Shown here piece after piece: positions 25,072-33,090 of a DNA stretch of 64,000 nucleotides. Every line of letters starts with the position of its first letter. Position 1 is the stretch's first letter. The position numbers and the translations under genes were made by a program. The notes beneath the pieces are model-generated. The model searched no databases and was not told the origin of the DNA. It saw only the letters and a list, made by a program, of their open reading frames with translations. Source of the stretch: CAYTKU01 sp964550845 (lineage in GTDB: Bacteria > Patescibacteriota > Patescibacteriia > Magasanikbacterales > UBA922); assembly GCA_964550845.1 (NCBI GenBank), contig CAZKAD010000003.1:1-64000 (forward strand), in the 5' to 3' direction.

Positions 25072-25458
25072 TTACATGGAAGATCCTTTTTCAAAATAAT
25101 CTTCTCCATAAACTTTACACATTTGCTGATAACGCAAATATTCTTCACTCGAAAGTTGAGCTTTTTTCATCTCGACAAAACGATCAAAAAACTTCGACGG
25201 ACAATCAAGATCTTGAAGCTCTCGATGTTGAAAATCTTGAATTTTTCCATCTCGAGTACAATGATAACGCATCATATTTGCGTAAAAGAGGATATCAACG
25301 CATGATTCTTTTTTCTTTTCTTTTCCAGGCTCTTTTACTTCTGGAGTTGAGGGGTTGGACGATATCTTAGCCATTGGACGAGGTTGATCTGCTACTAGTT
25401 TGGGGATTTCAACAAAGTTTTTTGATGATGATGTTAGTAATGCCAATAAATTGAACAT
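25072..25458 (-). CDS. Small protein of unknown function
   Basis: This is a 128-residue product. The N-terminal 50 residues are Ser/Pro/Lys-rich and look disordered. The C-terminal part is helical with several Cys (SCVDILFYANMMRYHCTRDG, LSSEEYLRYQQMCKVYGEDYF). No family was recognised. The gene is divergent from the dNMP kinase fusion, and a palindromic element lies in the shared upstream region. Confidence 0.55.
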   Translation of the reverse strand: MFNLLALLTSSSKNFVEIPKLVADQPRPMAKISSNPSTPEVKEPGKEKKKESCVDILFYANMMRYHCTRDGKIQDFQHRELQDLDCPSKFFDRFVEMKKAQLSSEEYLRYQQMCKVYGEDYFEKGSSM

Positions 25459-25469
25459 TTTAATTTTGG

Positions 25470-25496
25470 GTAAACGTCTTTCAAATTAGTTAAACA
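25470..25496. repeat. Palindromic element, diverged copy
   Basis: GTAAACGTCTTTCAAATTAGTTAAAC keeps both TTAAAC-type arms but has lost core pairing. It lies between divergent genes, where no transcript should end. Confidence 0.55.
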
Positions 25497-25546
25497 AGTA
25501 AGGTTCTTTTTAAACAAGCCGATAGGAACAAATCATTTTTTATTCA

Positions 25547-26716
25547 ATGAAGATCATTGGTATTTCAGGTGGTGCCGGAACGGGAAAGGATTTTCTCCTT
25601 TCACAATTGTTTATTCCAATGCTGACTCGTGGAAAACCTTACGCAATGATGGCTTTTGCCGATCACTTTAAAATGGAATGTATCGTGACAAAAGGATTAG
25701 ATCGAGCCAAGGTGTTCGGAAGAAAGGATATTGAGACGAGAAAAATTCTCCAGATTAAAGGTACAGAAGAAGGGCGGGACATCTACGGAGGTGATTTCTG
25801 GGTTCGTATTCTTCGTGAACGAATGATTCAATATCAAGCGAGAGGAATCGAATATTTCTTTATTACTGATGTTCGTTTTCCTGAAGAAATTGCATTTGTG
25901 CGAAGTCAAGGAGGAGTAGTAATTAAAATTAATGCTCCTGATCGATATCTCGAAGCGATGAGAATTGAAAACGGTAATGATCCGTCGGTAGTTCAACATC
26001 GATCTGAAACATCTGTCAAAGAAGAAAAATTCGACTTTACGATTAATAATCGATTGACTGATACTGATGTAGCCGATCAAGCTCGAGAAATTGTTTTGAT
26101 TCTTCGCGAGAGATGGAAATATCAATGCACCGTGTTTTGCGATCTTGATGACACTCTGGTTGAATGTAATCGTCATTACAAGGAGATTATTGATCAAGTA
26201 CTTGACAAAATACTGATTGCATATCCTCAGCTTGATCGAAATTTTCTTCGCTCGAAGTTTCTTGCCGAAGAACATTTAATTGGAGAATTATTCTTCTCTC
26301 GAGAAGCTTTTGCAGTCTCTTTGAGTAAATTGGGTCCTCCTGATGCTCTTGCTTTCACAAGAGAAATTTTCTCTCTTGGAATGAGCGTTCATCAATCTGA
26401 GTTTAATCTATTGCCTAGCGCAAGAGAAAATTTATTTACTTTAAATAGGAAATTTCATCTCGTGATCACTACAGTTGGAGATCCAGTTGATCAAGTTCGA
26501 AAATTGTTTAAAAATGGTCTCTATGGTTTCAAGCTAGAATGCACCAGCAAAAAAGATGTCGGTTTTTTCCGGAATATGATCGAAAAATATCCATCGAAGC
26601 ACTATGCTGTAATTGGAGATTCAATTCATGCTGATATTTTACCGGCAGTCAAAGCTGGTGTTCTTGATATTCATCACATTGAGAATCACAATTTCGGACA
26701 ACTTCGGTTTGAATAA
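25547..26716 (+). CDS. dNMP kinase fused to HAD-family phosphatase
   Basis: This is a 389-residue product. Residues 1-185 resemble deoxynucleoside monophosphate kinases of the phage T4 gp1 type: P-loop ISGGAGTGKD at 5-14, ADHFKMEC, QIKGTEEGRDIYG and ITDVRFPEEIAFV. Residues about 193-389 are a HAD hydrolase with VFCDLDDTLVECN (Asp199, Asp201), a Thr/Ser-containing VITTVGDP second motif and a late IGDSIHADI acidic motif, as in 5'(3')-deoxyribonucleotidases. One half would phosphorylate nucleotides and the other remove phosphate. A joined nucleotide-pool or sanitising role is inferred. Confidence 0.8.
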   Translation: MKIIGISGGAGTGKDFLLSQLFIPMLTRGKPYAMMAFADHFKMECIVTKGLDRAKVFGRKDIETRKILQIKGTEEGRDIYGGDFWVRILRERMIQYQARGIEYFFITDVRFPEEIAFVRSQGGVVIKINAPDRYLEAMRIENGNDPSVVQHRSETSVKEEKFDFTINNRLTDTDVADQAREIVLILRERWKYQCTVFCDLDDTLVECNRHYKEIIDQVLDKILIAYPQLDRNFLRSKFLAEEHLIGELFFSREAFAVSLSKLGPPDALAFTREIFSLGMSVHQSEFNLLPSARENLFTLNRKFHLVITTVGDPVDQVRKLFKNGLYGFKLECTSKKDVGFFRNMIEKYPSKHYAVIGDSIHADILPAVKAGVLDIHHIENHNFGQLRFE

Positions 26717-26747
26717 TTGTATGGAAATTTGACTGCAGCGTAAAAAA

Positions 26748-27272
26748 TTATCTTCTATTCCTCGAAAATGCTCTCTTTTTCATCATCTCCTTGACGAATT
26801 TCCTCAAATGTGAGTTATTTTTTGGATCATCTCGAAAACAAGCAAATGAAATCCAGCCATTTCCAGTCACGTCGTTTTCTGGATTTGGATCGATTGACAG
26901 ACAATTCCACTGATCGGGAAAGTCAAAAAATGGATAATAAAAATAAGTGGTTCCTCCTCCATAGGAATATCGTTTCAATTGGTCAAGTTCTTTAGCGGGG
27001 ATCTCGATTCCAGTTTCTTCTTTCAATTCGCGTGAGGCAGTTTCAGCAAGAGATTCTCCTTTCTCTTGTCCACCTTTTGGGAAACCAAGATGTTGATGAT
27101 AAGTTTCAACTAATAGAAATTTGTCATCTTTAATTGAATGGAGAATGACTCCAGCACGAATTCTTCGCTCTTTTTTTGCTCCAATTGGTCTTACATACAA
27201 CTTTTCTTTCTTTTCAGTCACGAGAGAATACCACACGCATCCACATTGTTGATGACGATTGATCGATGACAT
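26748..27272 (-). CDS. Nudix hydrolase
   Basis: This is a 174-residue product with a complete Nudix box, FPKGGQEKGESLAETASRELKEETGIEI (residues about 65-92), matching G-x5-E-x7-R-E-U-x-E-E-x-G-U. An Arg-rich patch (KKERRIRAGVILHS) precedes it. NCLDV Nudix enzymes often remove mRNA caps, as poxvirus D9/D10 and Mimivirus L375 do, while others hydrolyse nucleotides or inositol phosphates. The N-terminal Cys pair (QCGCVWYSLV) and beta strands resemble diphosphoinositol polyphosphate phosphohydrolases. Substrate cannot be decided from sequence. Confidence 0.85.
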   Translation of the reverse strand: MSSINRHQQCGCVWYSLVTEKKEKLYVRPIGAKKERRIRAGVILHSIKDDKFLLVETYHQHLGFPKGGQEKGESLAETASRELKEETGIEIPAKELDQLKRYSYGGGTTYFYYPFFDFPDQWNCLSIDPNPENDVTGNGWISFACFRDDPKNNSHLRKFVKEMMKKRAFSRNRR

Positions 27273-27318
27273 TCCAAAAATCTTATCTCTTTACTCGAAA
27301 GTTGTTTAATTAAGCTAA

Positions 27319-27326
27319 AAAATTGA
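27319..27326 (+). promoter_or_regulatory. AAAATTGA early-promoter-like motif
   Basis: An exact octamer lies 31 nt before the ATG at 27358, in the divergent gap upstream of the Nudix gene. Confidence 0.55.
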
Positions 27327-27357
27327 ATTTCATTTTCGAAGAAAAAAGAATATCAAA

Positions 27358-27711
27358 ATGGAGACAAAGGAAGAATATACTCTTGTGATTGTGACGGATG
27401 CCGATTGTTATGAAGGTCCGAATGCATATGTACTGAATGAGAAGGATTTGACTGATGATGAACGGAAGATGCTTGATTATTGGGTGGAGCAAAATAAGAA
27501 GGGAATTCAATTGATTGACTATTGCCGGAGAACTCCATATGAAGAGCTTGAAGGTGAAGATAAGATGTATGTAATGTCTGCCGAATTGATTACTGGTTGG
27601 GATCGACAAAAAAGTGGTGGTCCTCAAGAGCATCCAAAAAGTCAACGCGTTAAAAATATGACTCCATATTTGGGTAAGTTGAAACGATTGATTCGATTCT
27701 TCAATTGGTAA
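27358..27711 (+). CDS. Unknown small protein
   Basis: This is a 117-residue product with no membrane segment. The first strand, YTLVIVTDADCYEGPNAYVL, is followed by helices (LTDDERKMLDYWVEQNKKG) and a basic end (LGKLKRLIRFFNW). No family was recognised. A perfect 24-bp palindrome follows the stop codon, and an AAAATTGA motif precedes the gene. Confidence 0.6.
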   Translation: METKEEYTLVIVTDADCYEGPNAYVLNEKDLTDDERKMLDYWVEQNKKGIQLIDYCRRTPYEELEGEDKMYVMSAELITGWDRQKSGGPQEHPKSQRVKNMTPYLGKLKRLIRFFNW

Positions 27712-27732
27712 ATTTGTGAGTTGGAAAAATGA

Positions 27733-27756
27733 TTTTAATCTCCTTGGAGATTAAAA
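27733..27756. terminator. Perfect 24-bp palindrome
   Basis: TTTTAATCTCC-TT-GGAGATTAAAA lies 21 nt after the upstream stop codon and 41 nt before the next ATG. Confidence 0.75.
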
Positions 27757-27796
27757 GATTCATCGAAATCGACTGATTAAAAGATTCGTCGAAAGG

Positions 27797-28303
27797 ATGT
27801 CAAAATTCTACACTGATGAACTCAGACATAAGCCGTTGGCTGAAATCAGAGAAATTGTACGTCAGAGAAGTATGAATAATATTTTCAAGCAACTCGAAGA
27901 TAAACTACTTAAATTTGAACACGATTTTCTCGATAGAAAACTTGATGATCAAACTTATCGGTTTGATATTTCATTCGATTTTTCTGTCAATTCTCTTCAA
28001 CTTGCCCGGGATGTATGTAAGCAAATACGTGCTTGGGCCAAGCAAAAAGATATTGCTATCGGGAAAATTCCAACGACCACAACTCCGCGTAAAATAAGTG
28101 TCGATTTTCAATGGAAGCTTGTTCAAAGACCAACGGGATTTTTCGTCTTGAAAAATCTCACTCTGCTTGGTCTTTCAAGTGAACAAGAGCAAAGTGTATG
28201 GACAAAATTTTTGACCCAAGAACTATATGATCCAAGACTGCTTGGATTGATCTATTCATTTTTACATTCCACCAAAACTTCAACGTCTCAAAAAACCAAT
28301 TAA
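27797..28303 (+). CDS. Unknown protein ending in the LYDPRLLxLI module
   Basis: This is a 168-residue product. The body has a helical N-terminus and a strand-rich middle (YRFDISFDFSVNSLQLARDVCKQI, KISVDFQWKLVQRPTG). The end reads FLTQELYDPRLLGLIYSF followed by about 12 Ser/Thr/Lys residues. This terminal module is shared with proteins of quite different bodies in the window. No enzymatic motif was seen. Confidence 0.6.
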   Translation: MSKFYTDELRHKPLAEIREIVRQRSMNNIFKQLEDKLLKFEHDFLDRKLDDQTYRFDISFDFSVNSLQLARDVCKQIRAWAKQKDIAIGKIPTTTTPRKISVDFQWKLVQRPTGFFVLKNLTLLGLSSEQEQSVWTKFLTQELYDPRLLGLIYSFLHSTKTSTSQKTN

Positions 28304-28327
28304 ATTAACTCCTTTCGAGGAGTTAAT
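28304..28327. terminator. Hairpin directly after stop codon
   Basis: The arms ATTAACTCC and GGAGTTAAT with a 6-nt loop begin at the base after the stop codon. Confidence 0.75.
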
Positions 28328-28473
28328 GTCCATTTTTTCAATCCGAAAAACAGAAAAAATCGAAAATAACAAGCTTATTTGCACCTTCGAGAAGATGTAA
28401 ATATGTGTCGTTTTTTGTGATTTTTCTGTTTACTGGGTAGGAAGTCAACAGAAGTAAAATCGTTCATTTCCAA

Positions 28474-29061
28474 TTAATCTTCACACGAATTGCATTCGTC
28501 GTCCGAATGTTCTTCCTCGGAACGTTTAACCAGTTCTTCGTCAGAACGTTTAACCGCAACTGGATAGCCTCGGTTCGCTTCTCGATTTGCATCACTTACC
28601 TTGTCTGGGTAACCTTGATCGGCAATTTGTTTGACAAAAGTAACCGAAATAACCCTTCCTTGACTTTTTTCGCGAAATTGTTCAAGTTGATCGAAAATTT
28701 CTTGAGTCAAAGTAAGTTTCGCAAAGCGAGGATAATAGTGAACTACAGTATCATCACGAAATTCAGTTAAATATTCGTAAATTTGATCGGCGCCAACATC
28801 AACAATATCCGCACAAAATGGAACCAGAAGATCAATCGGGAAAGAAGGAATTTTGCCAACTTCCAAGTCCCCTTCATCCAAAATGTCGAATAGTTCGTTT
28901 AAAATCACCTTATACATTTCAATCATGAACTTTGGTTTATCCACAAACGAAGGAAGGGAATCCTTCGAATGATACTCGACGAGAATTCGTCGGAGGTAAT
29001 CACTCAACAGAGGAAATTCTTCGACGAGAATTGTTTCATTTTTCTTTTCTTGAGTAGACAT
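28474..29061 (-). CDS. Unknown acidic-tailed protein
   Basis: This is a 195-residue product from the ATG at 29061; the longer frame to 29160 overlaps the kinase gene and was not used. The body is helical (LLSDYLRRILVEYHSK, MIEMYKVILNELFDIL, LPFCADIVDVGADQIYEYL-like region). The C-terminal 40 residues include VKRSDEELVKRSEEEHSDDE, coded by two copies of the dispersed palindromic element, and end with a Cys pair. No family was recognised. Confidence 0.6.
   Translation of the reverse strand: MSTQEKKNETILVEEFPLLSDYLRRILVEYHSKDSLPSFVDKPKFMIEMYKVILNELFDILDEGDLEVGKIPSFPIDLLVPFCADIVDVGADQIYEYLTEFRDDTVVHYYPRFAKLTLTQEIFDQLEQFREKSQGRVISVTFVKQIADQGYPDKVSDANREANRGYPVAVKRSDEELVKRSEEEHSDDECNSCED
28521..28555. 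repeat. Palindromic element inside an ORF
   Basis: AACGTTTAACC-AGTTCTTCGTCAG-AACGTTTAACC carries two direct AACGTTTAACC arms and a small stem (gttct/agaac). It is translated as the VKRS-DEEL-VKRS part of the acidic tail. Confidence 0.65.
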
Positions 29062-29116
29062 TTCTCGAGGATAAAGAATAATTATATTAATTTGTACATT
29101 AATATCTAAGAAAGAA

Positions 29117-29956
29117 TCAATTTTCGAAATTAAAATAAGCTGACGAATATATTTGTTCAATTGATGGTCTTTTATCAGGGTCTTTATTCAACATCAAAGT
29201 AATCGATTCTTTTGCTTGGTCCGAAAAATGTTTCGGAAATGAAATTTCAGCATTAATAATTTGTCTGAGAGTGTCTGGTTGTTCCTCCATTTCAAATGGA
29301 GGAAAGCCGGCTAAGCATTCATAAAGCAAAATTCCAATTTGCCAAACATCGACCTTTTTAGTGTCATACAAATTAAGCTGATATTCTTCTCCGTCTTTCA
29401 GGTCAGAATTCTGATAAAGAATACCTTTTGCCATTTCGGGACTCAGATAATCGAGAGTTCCTCGAAGCTTTCCATACATTAATTTTTTCGTACTATGCCC
29501 CCAATCCGCAAGCTTGTAAGTAATCCTATTCTCAAAACTTACACTAATGATATTTTCCGGTTTAATATCGAGATGGGCAATATTTTTTTGATGTGCAGAT
29601 AAGAGACCCGCAAGTACATCTCGAATTATTTGTTTGGTCAACGTTTCATCAAATCGTTCTTGTTCTACGAGTAATTTGTATAAACTACTAAAACCAAGTT
29701 CAAAACCTATACACGGACGTTCTCCATTCAAATCAAAGCCAAAATACGCTTGAATAATATTCGGATGTCTTGGTAAGGAAAGATTAATTTTAATTTCATT
29801 CTGAATTACGCTTCTTTCATATGCATTTTCTATTTTACAATTGAAGACTTTCAAAGCGCAATATTTTCTATCTTCTTTTCTTCGAGCCAAATAAACAGAT
29901 GCATATTTGCCTGATCCAAGAGGCTTTCCAATTTCAAAATCTCGAAGCGTATTCAT
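29117..29956 (-). CDS. Serine/threonine protein kinase
   Basis: This is a 279-residue, complete kinase domain. Gly-loop GKPLGSGKYASVYLA, Lys36 in CALKVF, Glu54 in helix C, catalytic HLDIKPENI (Asp130, Asn135), metal site Asp151 in ADWG instead of DFG, and activation segment ending GTLDYLSPE are all present. It should be active. DWG and SPE are unusual variants. Acidic and basic tails are absent, so substrate choice must lie in the domain or partners. AAAATTGA 31 nt upstream suggests early expression. Confidence 0.9.
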   Translation of the reverse strand: MNTLRDFEIGKPLGSGKYASVYLARRKEDRKYCALKVFNCKIENAYERSVIQNEIKINLSLPRHPNIIQAYFGFDLNGERPCIGFELGFSSLYKLLVEQERFDETLTKQIIRDVLAGLLSAHQKNIAHLDIKPENIISVSFENRITYKLADWGHSTKKLMYGKLRGTLDYLSPEMAKGILYQNSDLKDGEEYQLNLYDTKKVDVWQIGILLYECLAGFPPFEMEEQPDTLRQIINAEISFPKHFSDQAKESITLMLNKDPDKRPSIEQIYSSAYFNFEN

Positions 29957-29987
29957 CTTGTTATATCAATCGCGCAGACAAAACAGA

Positions 29988-29995
29988 TCAATTTT
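29988..29995 (-). promoter_or_regulatory. AAAATTGA early-promoter-like motif for the kinase gene
   Basis: An exact octamer on the minus strand, 31 nt upstream of the kinase ATG. Confidence 0.6.
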
Positions 29996-30044
29996 TAAAA
30001 TAAATTTCTTTTTATTCAATTTAAACTGGTAAACTTTTAAACTT

Positions 30045-30425
30045 ATGCCCTTATTCGATTTTGACAGCGATTTGATCGAATTGATCGCAACTGGTCTCGC
30101 CTTGCTACTGACCATTGTCGCTTTGATTCGGGGGAACACGTCTGGTTCAAAGGGTCTAATTATTGCTGCAATTGTTCCTCTAATGATCGGAGCTGGAGTA
30201 ATGGCCCAAGAAGTAAAGAATGAAGATGAGTTTATCCTTACCCATCGACGGTTTGTACGCGAGCTTCCCGAGTATGAAATTCCAACTCGATACGGTCCAG
30301 CTCGTCAACCAGAGTTTGAAAGCTTACCTGAATATACCCAACCGATTGGAGTAGTTCGAAAGAAACGAGATTTCGGCGAGTTTGATATGTCAAAATATTT
30401 CGACGACGAAAATGGGAAAGAATAA
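30045..30425 (+). CDS. Small two-pass membrane protein
   Basis: This is a 126-residue product. Two hydrophobic segments, LIELIATGLALLLTIVALI and GLIIAAIVPLMIGAGVMA, are separated by a short Gly/Ser loop. The C-terminal 70 residues are polar (RELPEYEIPTRYGPARQPEF). The shape resembles small NCLDV inner-membrane proteins. No family was assigned. A hairpin lies just after the stop codon. Confidence 0.65.
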   Translation: MPLFDFDSDLIELIATGLALLLTIVALIRGNTSGSKGLIIAAIVPLMIGAGVMAQEVKNEDEFILTHRRFVRELPEYEIPTRYGPARQPEFESLPEYTQPIGVVRKKRDFGEFDMSKYFDDENGKE

Positions 30426-30430
30426 AAATG

Positions 30431-30458
30431 TTATCCACTCTCCGAAGAGAGTAGATAA
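30431..30458. terminator. Hairpin after the membrane protein gene
   Basis: The arms TTATCCACTCTC and GAGAGTAGATAA have one mismatch and a 4-nt loop, between convergent genes. Confidence 0.7.
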
Positions 30459-30493
30459 GGAAATGAGCATGTCTTTTTGACTCTCTGAAGTGG

Positions 30494-31162
30494 TTAAATT
30501 TGCAACAAAATAATTCCGCCATTAATGAGAGATAAAATATGAGCCACATTCACAAAATGGATCATTTCGATTTTGTGAATAGCCAAAGCGAAATTCCAAA
30601 GATAAAAAGCGAGCATAGCTAATCGTCTTGATTTTTGCATAGGTAACTTGGGAACGATAAATGCTCGTCCTACTGCCAATCCAGCAAGCAAATAAGTTGT
30701 CATAAAGACTCGCTGAAGTCCTTCAACTTCAATTACATCAAATGATGCCAAAATGACAAAAAAGATCATCATTCCAAAAATAATTACATCGAAAGTCATC
30801 TTGAGGAAAATTAAACCACCCACTAAATATGCCTGCCATCGATTTCCTTCAACATCAACGTCTGGTTGACGACAAAGTGGGCAGTTTTTTAAAGAAGGCT
30901 GACATTCTCTGCAAACTTTGGGATTGCATTCAGCAGTACATTTCTCATCTCGAGAAAATTTAATTAATGCCGAGTCAAGTGGAACTCCGCAATTTCCTTT
31001 CAAACAGACAAGACACACATTTTCATCTTCGAGCTGAGAAGATTGATTAACATCAATCTTCATTTCATTGTTTTTTTGATCGCTCAATATTTGAGGAGGT
31101 ACTTCCTCGGAATTGGATGCAAAATTTTCGCTTCTTTCAACGGTGGCCAAAAGAGTTTCCAT
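30494..31162 (-). CDS. Membrane-embedded RING-type E3 ligase candidate
   Basis: This is a 222-residue product. A Cys-rich region at about 50-105 (VCLVCLKGNCG, CTAECNPKVCRECQPSLKNCPLCR) has the closing C-x2-C-x6-C-P-x-C of RING fingers, although the expected His positions are replaced by Cys. Three to four hydrophobic segments follow (FLKMTFDVIIFGMMIFFVILA, MTTYLLAGLAVGRAFIV, LAMLAFYLWNFALAIH, VAHILSLINGGIILL). A RING followed by membrane spans resembles MARCH-type ligases used by poxviruses and herpesviruses to remove host surface proteins. Ligase activity is inferred. Confidence 0.65.
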   Translation of the reverse strand: METLLATVERSENFASNSEEVPPQILSDQKNNEMKIDVNQSSQLEDENVCLVCLKGNCGVPLDSALIKFSRDEKCTAECNPKVCRECQPSLKNCPLCRQPDVDVEGNRWQAYLVGGLIFLKMTFDVIIFGMMIFFVILASFDVIEVEGLQRVFMTTYLLAGLAVGRAFIVPKLPMQKSRRLAMLAFYLWNFALAIHKIEMIHFVNVAHILSLINGGIILLQI

Positions 31163-31196
31163 TTTCTCTTTTTCGAAAATAGATGAAAAAGAAAAT
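31161..31196. promoter_or_regulatory. Hairpin abutting a start codon
   Basis: The arms ATTTTCTCTTTTTC and GAAAAAGAAAAT, with small bulges, end at the RING gene ATG. It lies in the 65-bp gap to the next gene upstream, so it may end that transcript. Confidence 0.55.
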
Positions 31197-31227
31197 CATT
31201 TTTGTTCATAGTTACACAGTGAATATT

Positions 31228-31791
31228 TTAAGGTGCAGGCGAAACTGCAAAATAAGATCCAGTTGCAAAGTTTCCCTCAGAGAGGAAGAATTGAATTGAT
31301 GATACCGCGTTTGTGCTCCGGAACAAGCCTTGCATTGTTCCGGATCTTGCTTCGCTACCAGTTGTCACATGGTTACCAGCCGCAGTAATATTTTTAAACC
31401 AAGTAGTATTTTTACAATTTGGAATAATTATACTGGCATTACCGGAAATTCCAGCCGCAGCTCCATTAGCCGGAAAAGCGTCAAGTGAAAAAGAATTTTG
31501 ATTGTAAGCGGCAACAACCGCGGTTGTATCATTGACTCCATATGAGGAAACTTGGTCATAAATGGTTCCCGTATTATTATTTAATCTCATGAACACATTA
31601 GCTTTTCCATCACTAGCAGTAAGTCGAGTATTGATATTAACTTGAAATGACCCTCCAGCTGGAAGATTATTTAGGTTGACAGATGAGGTTGCAGCCGTTA
31701 ACACCACACTTGTAACTGGGAGTACCGAGGCAATCAAATTTGTGCTTGGAATTTGATTCCTCAAATCTGCGCTTTGCGAAATTCTTGACAT
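31228..31791 (-). CDS. Collagen-free fibre-tip paralogue E
   Basis: This is a 187-residue, beta-rich protein lacking Gly-X-Y repeats. Its pattern SSVNLNNLPAGGSFQVNINTRL, FRSTNAVSSIQFFLSEGNFATGS and final FAVSPAP parallels the tip domains of collagen-like proteins A to C. It appears to be a stand-alone tip domain, perhaps a fibre cap or minor surface protein. It is a tandem duplicate of the next gene, at 31854-32411. Confidence 0.7.
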   Translation of the reverse strand: MSRISQSADLRNQIPSTNLIASVLPVTSVVLTAATSSVNLNNLPAGGSFQVNINTRLTASDGKANVFMRLNNNTGTIYDQVSSYGVNDTTAVVAAYNQNSFSLDAFPANGAAAGISGNASIIIPNCKNTTWFKNITAAGNHVTTGSEARSGTMQGLFRSTNAVSSIQFFLSEGNFATGSYFAVSPAP

Positions 31792-31853
31792 CGGGGAGAA
31801 AGCTCGATTACTCTTTTTTGGAGTAATCGAAATTATTTTTATTCTTTTTCTTT

Positions 31854-32411
31854 TTACATCGGCACTACAGTGAAAACCGAACCAGTGGCAAAGTCTCCGT
31901 CGGATGAGGACAAAGTTACTGAGCTAATTGCACCAGTGCTTCGGAAGGTCAATTGAGACACTGCTACACGTCCGTCAGTTCCAGATGAGGCATGCGAGCA
32001 CATCACGTGAATTGGTTTGAACCAATTAGTATTCACTCCAGCAATCAAGATCTGGGCTTGTCCAGCATTTCCGGTAGCAGATGCATTAGCAGGGAAAACA
32101 CCAATGGTACCACTGGTTTGGGCATAAGCAATTGAACCGGTTGTTGTTGATCCGGTGTTTGAAACTGCAATACCATCATAGTTGGCTCCGGTATTGCTAT
32201 TGCATCGGATAAAAACAGTTCCAATTCCAGTTGCTCCCAACAAGCGAGACATAACTGAAATTCTCAAATTTGCTGCCAGAGGCAAGGGTGACAAAGTCAC
32301 TGATGATGTGGAGGCAGCCAAAGCGATTTGTACCGGAGGAACAAATCCAACCGTCTGAAGGCCAGGGACGGTATTCAATAGAGCGGGATTTTGAGTGAGT
32401 CGCGAAGCCAT
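31854..32411 (-). CDS. Collagen-free fibre-tip paralogue F
   Basis: This is a 185-residue product from the ATG at 32411; a frame to 32456 would add 15 basic residues over the intergenic spacer. It shares with paralogue E the segments STSSVTLSPLPLAANLRISVMSRL, TWFK/NWFK, LTFRSTGAISSVTL and DGDFATGSVFTVVPM. The high Ala, Ser, Thr and Gly content and strand pattern fit a trimeric tip domain. No signal peptide was seen. Confidence 0.7.
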   Translation of the reverse strand: MASRLTQNPALLNTVPGLQTVGFVPPVQIALAASTSSVTLSPLPLAANLRISVMSRLLGATGIGTVFIRCNSNTGANYDGIAVSNTGSTTTGSIAYAQTSGTIGVFPANASATGNAGQAQILIAGVNTNWFKPIHVMCSHASSGTDGRVAVSQLTFRSTGAISSVTLSSSDGDFATGSVFTVVPM

Positions 32412-32460
32412 TGAAGATGAAGTTTCTTTCAGAATCAAATGAAAAAATTTTTTCAAAAAT

Positions 32461-33048
32461 TTACTTCTTTTCTTTCTCAGGGATCGCGATCATTACATCA
32501 TTTTCGCAATATCCCGGAAGGAAAGAAAATGAGTAAGTTGTATTCAGCTCGGTAAGAGATTTTCGAATTTCGGACAAAAAATCAATCTTTCCATAAGACT
32601 GTTCTCCCCATGGATACATATTCTTCAGAATTCGGACGTCATCAATACAAATAATATGATCTTTTCGAGGCAAACATTTGAGTGCTTTTAATTCATGAAG
32701 CAGAGGACAAAGATTTCGATGGCCCTGGATCTGACTGTTGTCAACGTGAGCATCGAAGAAAAATAAAGTTCTTTGATTGAAATCTGGATTACCTTCAAGG
32801 ACTTCGGCAATATCATTACTATCCATTTGCAAGAGAGTTAATCGATGAATTGAAAGATCTCGGGCGAAAGCTTGTTTTCCAAGGTCCACCCAATCTTTGC
32901 GAAGTTCGACTGAGTACAACTTGCGAAAATCACATTGAATCGCTTTGCGCAAACTTACGTTGCGACGAGGGTCATACAGCCCTGTTTCGAAATAATTTAC
33001 AATTTGATGTTTGGCTCGGATTTGTTCAAGATCAAATTCAATCGGCAT
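32461..33048 (-). CDS. SAM-dependent methyltransferase-like protein
   Basis: This is a 195-residue product. It begins with YFETGLYDPRRNVSLRKAI and LYSVELRKDW, then LQMDSNDIAEVLEG, LFFFDAHVDNSQIQGHRN, CPLLHELKALK and HIICIDDVRIL. The order ETG, SIE/SVE, F-x-D-A-H and IIxIDDVR matches a class I methyltransferase-like family common in NCLDVs and bacteria whose substrate is unknown. A classic glycine-rich SAM loop is poorly kept. Sugar or protein methylation is a guess. Confidence 0.6.
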   Translation of the reverse strand: MPIEFDLEQIRAKHQIVNYFETGLYDPRRNVSLRKAIQCDFRKLYSVELRKDWVDLGKQAFARDLSIHRLTLLQMDSNDIAEVLEGNPDFNQRTLFFFDAHVDNSQIQGHRNLCPLLHELKALKCLPRKDHIICIDDVRILKNMYPWGEQSYGKIDFLSEIRKSLTELNTTYSFSFLPGYCENDVMIAIPEKEKK

Positions 33049-33068
33049 CTTTTCTTTTCAAAGAAAAG
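33049..33068. promoter_or_regulatory. Hairpin abutting a start codon
   Basis: The arms CTTTTCTTT and AAAGAAAAG with a 2-nt loop lie directly upstream of the methyltransferase-like ATG and 22 nt from the next stop codon, so they may also end the upstream transcript. Confidence 0.6.
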
Positions 33069-33090
33069 GTTTAACTATCTCAAAAGACTT

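Noticed and set aside
33001..33048. ETGLYDPRRNVSL in the methyltransferase-like protein as another LYDPRLL module
   Set aside because: Only LYDPR matches; the flanks follow the methyltransferase-like family and lack the hydrophobic L-I-x-x-F part.
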